Below are positions 7,085 through 13,313 of a stretch of DNA of 18,690 bases, in pieces. The position numbers and the translations under genes are program-made. The notes beneath the pieces were generated by a model. The model saw nothing but the letters and a program-made list of their open reading frames with translations, was not told where the DNA came from and ran no database searches. How positions within the stretch are numbered: position 1 is the first letter of the stretch; the number at the start of each line of letters is the position of its first letter. Origin of the DNA: Elusimicrobia bacterium RIFOXYB2_FULL_49_7 (GTDB taxonomy: Bacteria > Fibrobacterota > OXYB2-FULL-49-7); NCBI GenBank assembly GCA_001800515.1, contig MGVN01000254.1:184-18873 (forward strand), written 5' to 3'.

Positions 7085-7290
7085 TCAATCAAAAAGAGCA
7101 AGGCTGCGCCGGTGTTCAGTTTGGCACGTTTCTCAATCAGCATATCCGGTGTCCTCAAAGACGGAGTAGTCGGGTCGGTAGTCATTGCCATCTTCCGTGT
7201 TCGTGACAAGCGGTATTGGCGATGGAGATGTCGGTGGCGGCCTTTGTTCCCGCCGCACACTTCGGCAGGCTCCTATGATGCGTAGTCAAT

Positions 7291-7300
7291 AGCTACCTTC
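7291..7300 (+). repeat. Subterminal inverted repeat, transposase 3' side
   Basis: agctaccttc, exact reverse complement of 8712-8721. A third copy of its core (gctaccttcc) lies at 8638-8647 next to the transposase start. Confidence 0.6.
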
Positions 7301-7465
7301 ATTTTTCCGTTCTGAAATTGAACTTGCGATTTCCTAATCGCAAGTCCCGCACGGTTCCTCCGTGCGGCCTTTTTCTCAGCAATGAACCAGACACCTTTTC
7401 AGGCTCCTATTCGTGGTCAGGCCACAGCCTACTTTCCGGAAAGTCGGAAACCAGTGTCAACATAC
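7301..7465 (-). ncRNA. Candidate seek/bridge guide RNA region of the IS110-type element
   Basis: IS110-family transposases are guided by a short RNA encoded in the element; in the IS1111 group it lies after the transposase gene. Here the 165 bases between the transposase stop and the subterminal repeat are non-coding and structured. A perfect 8-bp hairpin CCGCACGG/CCGTGCGG (7347-7367) and another, CTTGCGAT/ATCGCAAG (7323-7344), stand two bases apart, and both loops carry AGGAA when read on the minus strand (TTCCT on the plus strand). A 14-base palindrome ACTTTCCGGAAAGT lies at 7431-7444. Exact RNA ends and the guide loops cannot be assigned without the insertion-site sequences. On the plus strand the first hairpin is followed by CCTTTTT, so it could instead be a terminator against antisense transcripts. 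Confidence 0.35.
7347..7375 (+). terminator. Possible rho-independent terminator at the IS110-type element end
   Basis: An 8-bp G+C-rich perfect stem with a 5-base loop is followed by CC and TTTTT (7370-7374) on the plus strand. It would stop transcripts running into the element against the direction of the transposase gene. It could equally be part of the guide RNA structure on the other strand. Confidence 0.4.
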
Positions 7466-8635
7466 TCAGTGTCGTGCTGCAATTGCACAGCTTGCCGACC
7501 GTTGTACACTTCCTTCCGAAACTTGTCTTGGTTGTCTTTTCATTGTCTTTGTCTTCAATGCTATTTTCAGCGGGCAACGCCCAAGTTGATAGGGCGTGTT
7601 CGTCACAACCAATGTGCGAAGTCGAACCGTGAGTTTACGGGCAACTGCTACGATTGCCTTCTTTTTGCTGCTTGTACGCGAATAAATGTCCTGGAACTTA
7701 TGCAGAAGGGCCGGGTCTTTCTTATAGGCGGTCCAGGCGCTTTTAACCAACCACGCTCGCACCGCACGATTTCCCTGTCCGGTAATTCGCCCTCGTCGAA
7801 CAGTCTCGCCAGTTGAATACTCGCTGCTGGTCAGTCCCGTAAAGGCTGCTATTTTCTTTTCAGACGAGAATCGTTTGGCAATATCTGTACCCCATTCAAG
7901 AACAAGCCGGATTGCGGTATACCAGCCTACTCCAGGAGCAGACTCAAACAGTTGAAATGTCGGAGCATATCTCGGTTTCTTGCTTAATTCTTTTAGACGG
8001 CAAACGAGCTTTTTCTTCGTCTCTTCAAGGTGTCGTAGCGTATTCAGAAAAAGTGTCAGACAATATTGCAATGGTTCGGCAATACTTAACTCCTCCAGTT
8101 TTTGGTAGTCCCGATCGTACCATGCCCCAGCAGGAAACTCCTCCTCGTATCCGTGAAAATCCAGAAATTTCCGAATTCTATTCTTTTGACGAGTGATATC
8201 TTTCTGTACTTGAATGAGCATTCGGCTGGCCTGCCGGTCTTCTCGTAATTCTTTGTCCGGCACATAGCACGTCTTGAAATCCCCATTCTCCAGGTTAATA
8301 GCCAGACGACGGGCATCAATCTTATCGCACTTCATCCGGCTGTCTTTTTCCTGTGTAACCGTGTGCGGTGGTGTGACCACACACTCAATCCCATCCGCAG
8401 CAAGGCGGTCGTGCAGGGTAAACCCCTTAAAGCCTGCTTCGTATAGGACCTTGATTTTGCATCCTGGAAACCCGTTTCGAAAATAGGCCAGTAAAACCGC
8501 GTATTGGGCCGGCATACTGGTCTCTTGAATAACAATTCCCCCGCTTCGAACACACAATTTCCAGGTGCGCTTCGAATCTTCAAGACCCACAAAAATAATT
8601 TGGTTTTTTGCAATGCAATTAATCATCTTTTTCAC
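7466..8635 (-). CDS. IS110-family transposase (DEDD plus Transposase_20 domains)
   Basis: 389 residues, a normal length. The N-terminal RuvC-like DEDD domain shows GLEDSK (D20), YEAG (E66) and KCDKIDARRLA (D104, D107). After a charged helical region (about 130-215), the C-terminal Transposase_20 domain begins at FESAPGVGWYTA (230-241) and contains FTGLTSSEYSTGE (265-277), the zone of the catalytic serine, then RRGRITGQGN. All four acidic residues and the serine segment are present and there is no frameshift, so it is probably active. The start is GTG at 8635, six bases after AGGAAGG; an ATG at 8626 would be badly spaced. The enzyme cuts and joins element ends and target through a circular intermediate, guided by the element's RNA. 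The last 40 residues are basic and less conserved. Confidence 0.92.
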   Translation of the reverse strand: MKKMINCIAKNQIIFVGLEDSKRTWKLCVRSGGIVIQETSMPAQYAVLLAYFRNGFPGCKIKVLYEAGFKGFTLHDRLAADGIECVVTPPHTVTQEKDSRMKCDKIDARRLAINLENGDFKTCYVPDKELREDRQASRMLIQVQKDITRQKNRIRKFLDFHGYEEEFPAGAWYDRDYQKLEELSIAEPLQYCLTLFLNTLRHLEETKKKLVCRLKELSKKPRYAPTFQLFESAPGVGWYTAIRLVLEWGTDIAKRFSSEKKIAAFTGLTSSEYSTGETVRRGRITGQGNRAVRAWLVKSAWTAYKKDPALLHKFQDIYSRTSSKKKAIVAVARKLTVRLRTLVVTNTPYQLGRCPLKIALKTKTMKRQPRQVSEGSVQRSASCAIAARH

Positions 8636-8637
8636 CG

Positions 8638-8720
8638 GCTACCTTCCTTTCAATTTGTGGCGCTTAGCGACCACGTTTTAAGAAACGACCTAACTGGTCA
8701 ACCTTAATAAGGAAGGTAGC
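8638..8720 (-). promoter_or_regulatory. Long-range stem sequestering the transposase ribosome binding site
   Basis: gctaccttcctt (8638-8649) is the perfect reverse complement of 8709-8720, giving a 12-bp stem with a 59-base loop. In transcripts of the minus strand, the arm next to the gene contains the Shine-Dalgarno sequence AGGAAGG, two bases from the GTG start. Transcripts that enter from outside would fold and mask the site, whereas an RNA starting inside the loop would not. Several IS families use this to avoid activation by read-through. A TTGACC box lies in the loop (8696-8701) but no convincing -10 follows. Confidence 0.5.
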
Positions 8721-8721
8721 T
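8712..8721 (-). repeat. Subterminal inverted repeat, transposase 5' side
   Basis: gaaggtagct, pairing with 7291-7300. The same bases also form one arm of the stem that hides the transposase ribosome site. Confidence 0.6.
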
Positions 8722-8757
8722 TTTTTATTTCTGCATAACATAGTAACTCAGTGCGGG

Positions 8758-9046
8758 CTCCGGACATTTCAGCGGGTCAGCCTTATACACCAGTCGGATG
8801 AGCGCGGCCCAGCCCATCAGACAACGCTTGGGCAGGGCTGGCAATGCTGCAGCGGCTTCCCCAGTCGCCTTCCCGGCTTTTGCCGCAAGTCCGCGCTTCT
8901 TGTTCGAATACCAACCATAAACCTCACCCCCGGCCCCTCTCCTAAAGGAGAGGGGTGAAAGCTTTGATTTCAAAGGGCTTGAAGACCTGGAAATTGCGCG
9001 GGATGCCGGCCTTAAGCTCCTCATGGCCGGCCTGTGGGTAAGGCAA
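8758..9046 (-). pseudogene. IS91-family transposase, C-terminal remnant (copy A)
   Basis: On the minus strand the sequence first reads LPYPQAGHEELKAGIPRNFQ followed by VFKPF, then after an insertion and frame change YGWYSNKKRGLAAKAG and LIRLVYKADPLKCP. These are conserved pieces of the C-terminal half of IS91/IS801-type rolling-circle transposases (family pattern ...FDFRAEVTQHIP...YYGWYSN...DPLxCPxCG). The family segment between FKPF and YGWYSN is replaced by a REP-like palindrome (8920-8957). The reading frame is lost after CP, close to the IS110-type element. The catalytic tyrosine region is absent, so it is dead. About 70 bases (8976-9045) match copy B (10770-10839) at 61 of 70 positions. 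Confidence 0.75.
8920..8957. repeat. REP-like palindromic element
   Basis: A perfect 10-bp stem, CCCCTCTCCT (8934-8943) and AGGAGAGGGG (8946-8955), with a 2-base centre, is preceded by CCTCACCCCCGG. Short G+C-rich palindromes of this type occur scattered in many FCB-group and other bacterial genomes. This one sits in the IS91-type remnant, where a segment of the transposase should be. Confidence 0.6.
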
Positions 9047-9132
9047 ATAATTTTTAAAATCAATACATTACAGAACGGTGTGCGAGAAGTTTCTTCTTAT
9101 TACTCCCCTTGCAATTTTCTTTATTGACTCTC

Positions 9133-10506
9133 TCATTTTATAAGTTCCAGGTACTTTGACCTTACCCCTTGCGGAGTAGATAACCGACAAAAATACAGCC
9201 CGTCAGGCAACTGCCCACCCTTAAATTCTACTTGGTGGTTACCCGCCGCTAATTTTCCATTTAATAGAATGATTATTTCTTTTCCCAAAACATCGAATAT
9301 TTTTAACGTTACAAATCCAGGACGAGGCAGGTAAAAGGCAAGGGTTGCCGAGGAATGGAATGGATTAGGAGAGATTTTGATTTGATAATCTTCCGTTTGG
9401 GCAATATCTTGCCGGGTTACTTGAACCGCAGTGCTGTCTTTTACCAAGATTATACTCAGCGGCCCGTTAAAAGTACCAGTTACATTTCCTATATTGACAG
9501 GTATTTGCCCCGTAGTCACTATGGCGACCGAGCCTACCGGCTGGGTATTGTTGGTGTTGGGAATGTAGGCTAAGGTGTCGTTGAGAAAAACGCCCATGTG
9601 CGGCTGTATCCCTCCCGAGGTGATATATGTGGGACTTTGCACCGGATTTAAAGGGTCTGTCGTATTAAAAAAGTATAGACGACCCGAAGTCTGCGCCGAG
9701 AGGAGAAACTGTTTGCCATCGGGTGAAAACACCCCTCCGCTCGGCTGGGGTGGCGGTGCAGTATACGAAATGGGGATTGAACTGACTATCTTCATGCTGT
9801 CCAGGTTCAGAATATCAATGGTATTTTGTCCATGCGTGGTGCAATACACCAGATTTTCTGTTGGGTGTATATCCAAACCTTCCGGTTCATAGGTAGTGTT
9901 GGGGTAATTATACCTGTAAATGAGGGAATCGCCTGTCAAGTCAACCACCGCAACACGCGCCTGGTTCCGGCAGCTGACTACCGCATATTTACCGTCATGA
10001 CTGACGACAACATTGGTCGGCTGCTTTCCGCACGGCACGGATGAAACCAACGACAAGGTCGGGGGGAACGTGTTCCCGGTGACGCTGATAATGTCCAGGG
10101 GATCGGTGGAATCCTGTACGCCGTCCGTTCCCTCGGTGCCGGCATAGAGCCTGCTCCCGTCCGCGCTGATGGCCAGACCTTTGGGGTGCAGACCCATTCC
10201 TGGGACGCTGATAGGCGGATAGGTTGCTGTCCATGTATGCAAATCAATTACGCTGATGGCATTGCCTGTATTGCAGGCTACGAACACCCAGTTATGAACC
10301 GTATCCAGTACAATTCTGGCGATATTCGGGACAGGCACTCCAATTGAGTCGGCGACCCGGATGGAGGCGCTTTTAGCGTTTGTAACGGGGTCGATTTTAC
10401 TGACTTTGGCGTTGTAAGTTTCGCCGACAAGGATATAATCCTGGGCTGATGATGGTAGAGCGAAGAAAAGCAAACCTAATAAAATCACATGAGTCCATGC
10501 TTTCAT
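9133..10506 (-). CDS. Secreted YVTN/YncE-like beta-propeller protein with T9SS sorting domain
   Basis: 457 residues. The N-terminus is a signal peptide (charged start, LLGLLFFALPSSAQ, likely cleavage after A20 or Q21). Residues about 22-350 form blades of a YVTN-type seven-bladed propeller: the pattern of NIARIVLD, GLAISADGSRLYAGT, NVVVSHDGKYAVVS, GLDIHPTENLVYCTT and GVFSPDGKQFLLS repeats every 45-50 residues. The C-terminus (about 375-457) is a type A T9SS sorting domain: ISPNPFHSSATLAF, VFDVLGKE in the variant IFDVLGKE, and PDGLYFCRLST. The protein is therefore exported by Sec and then by T9SS to the surface. Such propellers often bind partners or surface polymers; no enzyme motif is visible. 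It stands alone between IS91-type remnants, which suggests transfer. Start ATG at 10506 fits the signal peptide; the ribosome site is weak and lies in a dyad. Confidence 0.85.
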   Translation of the reverse strand: MKAWTHVILLGLLFFALPSSAQDYILVGETYNAKVSKIDPVTNAKSASIRVADSIGVPVPNIARIVLDTVHNWVFVACNTGNAISVIDLHTWTATYPPISVPGMGLHPKGLAISADGSRLYAGTEGTDGVQDSTDPLDIISVTGNTFPPTLSLVSSVPCGKQPTNVVVSHDGKYAVVSCRNQARVAVVDLTGDSLIYRYNYPNTTYEPEGLDIHPTENLVYCTTHGQNTIDILNLDSMKIVSSIPISYTAPPPQPSGGVFSPDGKQFLLSAQTSGRLYFFNTTDPLNPVQSPTYITSGGIQPHMGVFLNDTLAYIPNTNNTQPVGSVAIVTTGQIPVNIGNVTGTFNGPLSIILVKDSTAVQVTRQDIAQTEDYQIKISPNPFHSSATLAFYLPRPGFVTLKIFDVLGKEIIILLNGKLAAGNHQVEFKGGQLPDGLYFCRLSTPQGVRSKYLELIK

Positions 10507-10522
10507 AAGAGATCTCTCTTAT
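10505..10522. promoter_or_regulatory. Perfect dyad over the start of the propeller gene
   Basis: ATAAGAGATCTCTCTTAT is an inverted repeat with 8-bp arms and a 2-base centre, overlapping the start codon and the GAGAG ribosome-site region of the gene at 9133-10506. It could be a protein-binding operator or an RNA hairpin that limits translation. Confidence 0.35.
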
Positions 10523-10726
10523 TTGCTTGAGAGTTGTTAAATCCGGCCTAAGTTTCTCTTTTCCTGCCTGATTAATCCCGCCCTTTTTTCGGGTTCCGGG
10601 AATCTTCCTGTAAAAGATATTGAGAAAAAGTGGGTGCCATTTTAGTTTCTTTCTGCTCACGACCAAGAATAAAATACCTGTCAACGTCTCCGGAAGCAAA
10701 GGGAATTTTACGCCGCCGCCATGTCC
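10523..10726. other. Upstream region of the propeller gene; no gene seen
   Basis: Open frames here lack ribosome sites and recognisable motifs. A TTGACA box occurs on the minus strand near 10680 but no -10 box lies at the proper distance, so no promoter is called. Confidence 0.4.
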
Positions 10727-10933
10727 TTACTTGGGAATATGCTGCGTGACCTCGGCCCGAAAGTCGAACGGCTTGAAGACCTGAAAATTGCGAGGGTTGC
10801 TGGCCTTGAGCTCTTCGTGGCCGGCCTGTGGATAGGGCAGGCATTCCGATTTCCCTGCACGATAGATGACCTTGCCGTCCGGGTTGACGCTGATAATGCG
10901 CGCAAGGCTGAAGGGCGTGCGTGCCATATACAT
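10727..10933 (-). pseudogene. IS91-family transposase remnant (copy B)
   Basis: 68 codons on the minus strand read MYMARTPFSLARIISVNPDG, then KVIYR, CLPYPQAGHEELKASNPRNF and FKPFDFRAEVTQHIPK before a stop. This is the central C-terminal block of IS91/IS801-type transposases, upstream of the YGWYSN motif. The upstream frame is interrupted by a TGA just before the first methionine and the N-terminal zinc-finger and catalytic regions are missing. Copy B ends about where copy A (8758-9046) carries its inserted palindrome, so the two are independent remnants that overlap by about 24 residues. The DNA between this remnant and the repeat at 11046 holds no clear gene; a short frame reads DCPYCGSRILKG, reminiscent of a zinc ribbon, but is too short to assign. 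Confidence 0.75.
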
Positions 10934-11045
10934 TCATGAGCCCTGTTTCCAATAGACCACTCTCCCGACACAAGATGACCCAAGCATGAACACGACAGGC
11001 CTTTAAGGATCCTGCTACCGCAATACGGGCAGTCGGTGAGCCCCG

Positions 11046-11201
11046 GGAAGTCCAATAGGTCTGGGGTATGGAAATGGTGGGCTGCCTGGCGTAAAAAGGG
11101 GCCGTTCTTTCCAATTTGAATTCTGCAAAGGAACCGAATTTTATTTGCGTCCAGGGTTGTTGAGGGGTATTTTTATTGTGAATGATGTTCCGGTATGATA
11201 C
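11046..11201. repeat. Direct repeat DR2 (derived copy with 297-bp deletion)
   Basis: Joins a copy of 3172-3240 directly to a copy of 3538-3624. 155 of 156 bases agree with the parental copy. The junction is after a11114; a single shared a is the only microhomology. The copy holds a piece of the baiN coding region without start, promoter or frame continuity, so it is non-functional. It marks the right edge of the accessory block and ends 50 bases before the SGNH hydrolase start. Confidence 0.95.
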
Positions 11202-11251
11202 TTTGTAGAATTATTGACAAGAAGGTTTTCGAGAACGGAAAAGGAAATAGT

Positions 11252-12850
11252 ATGATTCTAACGGATAAACAACGGATTGTTGCTGTTTTTGTTTTAGGCC
11301 TATTTCAATTCCTTTTTTCTGCAACTTATAAAACAACTGTAAATCAGCAGATCAATGGAAACATGTGGTATGAAATTGGAACATTTCTTTTTTTGGCAGA
11401 GAGTGGTGGAAATCTGTTGCTAAAGAATGATGGTACTAACGGATATGTCGTTGCCGATGCTGTTATGTTTAAAAAAGGGGATGTTGAGGTTCTCCTGGAT
11501 AACAGTGATTCAAGCGGCGTATCGATTATGGGAGATTGGGTCGAATCGTCCTCTACTATCGGGTATTATGGCACAAACTATCTTCATGATGCCAATATTT
11601 TAAAAGGGGAAAAATCGATTAGATATACACCGGTTCTTCTAGAGGATGGCGAATACCAAGTTTTTTTACGGTGGACGGCGACCTCGAACCGGGCAACGAA
11701 TGTTCCTGTAGAAATCGCTTATAACATAGATACATCTCAACATAAATTAATTGTTGTGAATGGTTCCGGTAGCGGGAATTATTATTTTGGCGAGGAAATT
11801 ACCCTTATTGCAGATACACCTCCATTACACCATCAATTTTATATGTGGTCGAGTGATAATGGATATTATTTTTCAAATATTAGAAATGATACGACCATTT
11901 TCACAATGACCGATAAAGAGGTGTCCGTAACCGCGGTTTATTGTGATTCGGCGGACTTGCCATCCCGACTAATAAGGAATCTTGATTCAGGTCTTACTCA
12001 AACAATTGTAACTTATGGTACCAGTTTAACGGAATATGGTGCTTGGGTGGATCGATTACGAGATTCTTTATATTTGCGGTATTCGAATTTGGCTACGGTA
12101 ATCAACAGCGGCGGTTCTGGAATGTGGTCGGAATGGGGAGTCGATAATCTGCAATCAAAAGTTCTTAACTATAATCCAGACGCGGTTTTTATTGAATTTT
12201 CCATGAATGATGCTGTAGATCGTTTTGACTGCTCTACAGAATTAAGCCGTTCAAATTTAGAAGACATGATTAACCGGATTCTCAAACAAAATCCTTTTTG
12301 TGAAATCATACTTCAGACTATGAATGCTGCGCCTTTAAGCAGCTCCCGTCCCAATCTTGAAGATTATTATCAAGTTTATCGGGATGTTGCATCTGAGGAG
12401 AAGCACATCCTTATAGATCATTATCCAAACTGGATAAATCTTTATGAAACGAATGCGGCACTTTTCAATGCCTACATACCTGATGGCGTGCATCCGAATG
12501 CGACAGGTCATAGTGATATCACCATGCCTGAAATAAGTAAGGTTTTATTTAATAACGCTGAAACCACACTAAATTCAGAATACCATCATTCGCCGTTTTT
12601 CTTAAGCGTTGCTCCCAATCCTTTTACGAATCGTATCGTGATTGATTTTCGAGGAGAAAAAGAGGATTCAAGAAAAAAGGCTGATATAAGAGTATATCGT
12701 ATTTCCGGAAAGTTGGTTGGATTTATTCCCTCCCTCTTACTTCCATTCAATATCACTTGGAATCCGAATAATGAGCCGTCGGGTATATATATTGTTAAAA
12801 TAAAAGTTGATAATGAAATATTTACCAGGCATATTACCTTGCTCAGATAA
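11252..12850 (+). CDS. Secreted SGNH/GDSL hydrolase with golvesin-type and repeat domains, T9SS-sorted
   Basis: 532 residues from ATG 11252, chosen because AAAGGA precedes it and it gives a proper signal peptide (h-region IVAVFVLGLFQFLFSA, 9-24); an in-frame ATG at 11195 lies inside the direct repeat and would spoil the signal. Residues 26-75 are the second half of a golvesin/Xly-type domain (VNQQINGNMW, GYVVADAVMF) and 79-156 the first half of one (DNSDSSGVSIMGDW, GYYGTNYLHD, YQVFLRW). A Flg_new/InlB-like repeat follows (165-231). The SGNH hydrolase core has GTSLTEYG (nucleophile S258), glycines near 287-290, SMND (N319) and DGVHPN (D411, H414); the classical GDS is GTS here. The T9SS tail starts at SVAPNPF (452-458) and ends GIYIVKIK...HITLLR. 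Likely a surface or secreted esterase acting on polysaccharide acyl groups; the substrate is unknown. The gene is A+T-rich compared with its chaperone neighbours. Confidence 0.85.
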   Translation: MILTDKQRIVAVFVLGLFQFLFSATYKTTVNQQINGNMWYEIGTFLFLAESGGNLLLKNDGTNGYVVADAVMFKKGDVEVLLDNSDSSGVSIMGDWVESSSTIGYYGTNYLHDANILKGEKSIRYTPVLLEDGEYQVFLRWTATSNRATNVPVEIAYNIDTSQHKLIVVNGSGSGNYYFGEEITLIADTPPLHHQFYMWSSDNGYYFSNIRNDTTIFTMTDKEVSVTAVYCDSADLPSRLIRNLDSGLTQTIVTYGTSLTEYGAWVDRLRDSLYLRYSNLATVINSGGSGMWSEWGVDNLQSKVLNYNPDAVFIEFSMNDAVDRFDCSTELSRSNLEDMINRILKQNPFCEIILQTMNAAPLSSSRPNLEDYYQVYRDVASEEKHILIDHYPNWINLYETNAALFNAYIPDGVHPNATGHSDITMPEISKVLFNNAETTLNSEYHHSPFFLSVAPNPFTNRIVIDFRGEKEDSRKKADIRVYRISGKLVGFIPSLLLPFNITWNPNNEPSGIYIVKIKVDNEIFTRHITLLR

Positions 12851-12893
12851 GGTTATTCTTTCATAACACTTTCAAAATAACCCATCCTACATC

Positions 12894-12922
12894 TTGACTT
12901 TCCCCTTTCATCTTATTATATT
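12894..12922 (+). promoter_or_regulatory. Sigma-70-type promoter of groESL
   Basis: TTGACT (12894-12899) and TATATT (12917-12922) are 17 bases apart. Transcription should start near 12929, inside the CIRCE element, so HrcA binding would block it. Both hexamers match the consensus at 5 of 6 positions. Confidence 0.85.
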
Positions 12923-12923
12923 G

Positions 12924-12950
12924 TTAGCACTCAAATGAGAAGAGTGCCAA
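12924..12950 (+). promoter_or_regulatory. CIRCE operator (HrcA binding site)
   Basis: TTAGCACTC, nine bases, then GAGTGCCAA: the consensus TTAGCACTC-N9-GAGTGCTAA with one difference (12948 c instead of t). It begins two bases after the -10 box, the usual position for HrcA repression. HrcA itself is encoded 2.1 kb downstream. No second copy was found upstream of hrcA or dnaK. Confidence 0.93.
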
Positions 12951-12996
12951 CATCTCTTACTTATAATAACCCAAACCCTTAAACGGAGGTATTTTT

Positions 12997-13278
12997 ATGA
13001 AAGTAAAGCCCCTGTCTGACCGTGTTCTGGTGAAACCCCTGGAGCCGGAGACAAAAACATCTGGTGGAATCATCATTCCTGACAATGCCAAGGAAAAACC
13101 GCAGGAAGGCGAAATCGTTGCTGTGGGCCCCGGCAAGTACGAAGAAGGCAAGAAGATCGAAATGGAGCTGAAGGTAGGAGACAAGATTCTGTACGGAAAG
13201 TATTCCGGCTCGGAAATCACAGTGGACAGCAAAGAATACCTGATCATGCGCGAGAGCGATGTTCTTGCAAAGATATAA
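12997..13278 (+). CDS. groES: Co-chaperonin GroES (Hsp10)
   Basis: 93 residues, the usual length. GroES forms the seven-membered lid of the GroEL folding chamber in the cytoplasm. The start [15 protein letters not shown] is the family signature, followed by the mobile loop ([16 protein letters not shown], about 17-32) with the GroEL-binding GGIII, and the roof/base regions VAVGPGK and [17 protein letters not shown] stands six bases before the ATG. It is the first gene after the CIRCE-controlled promoter and lies 35 bases upstream of groEL. Unambiguous. Confidence 0.98.
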   Translation: MKVKPLSDRVLVKPLEPETKTSGGIIIPDNAKEKPQEGEIVAVGPGKYEEGKKIEMELKVGDKILYGKYSGSEITVDSKEYLIMRESDVLAKI

Positions 13279-13313
13279 TTCGTTATAAATAAACAAATTA
13301 AGGAGATTTTACT

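Larger units (their letters stand above)
6745..7290. other. Decayed region without an intact gene
   Basis: No convincing complete gene is visible between the toxin-antitoxin promoter and the IS110-type element. It contains a structured dyad (6811-6848) and the tail of a T9SS-sorted protein (6977-7084). A short open stretch on the minus strand, about 6874-6990, reads FEELEDKEEIELIKQDAF near its middle and ends in a stop. It has no start codon, overlaps the T9SS tail and may be the end of a lost gene. The open frames in 6950-7285 on both strands lack starts with ribosome sites and look like chance. Confidence 0.5.
7291..8721 (-). mobile_element. IS110-family element, probably IS1111-type, apparently intact
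   Basis: A full-length DEDD/serine transposase gene is flanked by non-coding DNA with a 10-bp inverted repeat, agctaccttc at 7291-7300 and its reverse complement at 8712-8721. Subterminal inverted repeats and a longer non-coding stretch after the transposase gene are features of the IS1111 group. True outer ends are a few to some tens of bases beyond these repeats and cannot be fixed from one copy; IS91-like coding sequence on the right is recognisable only down to about 8758. No target duplication is expected for most members. The span given is therefore a minimum. Confidence 0.75.

Noticed and set aside
7323..7367. Twin hairpins as an integron attC site or a group II intron end
   Set aside because: No GTTRRRY-type core sites, no integrase and no reverse transcriptase are present; the context is an IS110-type end.
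7318..8196. Plus-strand open frames opposite the IS110-type transposase
   Set aside because: They mirror the coding strand of an intact transposase and lack motifs or ribosome sites.
11214..11219. TTGACA as a -35 box for the SGNH hydrolase gene
   Set aside because: No -10-like hexamer occurs 16-18 bases downstream.
11195..11251. Upstream in-frame ATG extending the SGNH hydrolase by 19 residues
   Set aside because: It lies at the end of the duplicated DNA, has no ribosome site, and places the signal peptide internally; the ATG at 11252 fits both.
12851..12882. GGTTATT...AATAACC hairpin as terminator of the SGNH hydrolase gene
   Set aside because: The 7-bp stem is A+T-rich, the loop is 18 bases and there is no T-run.
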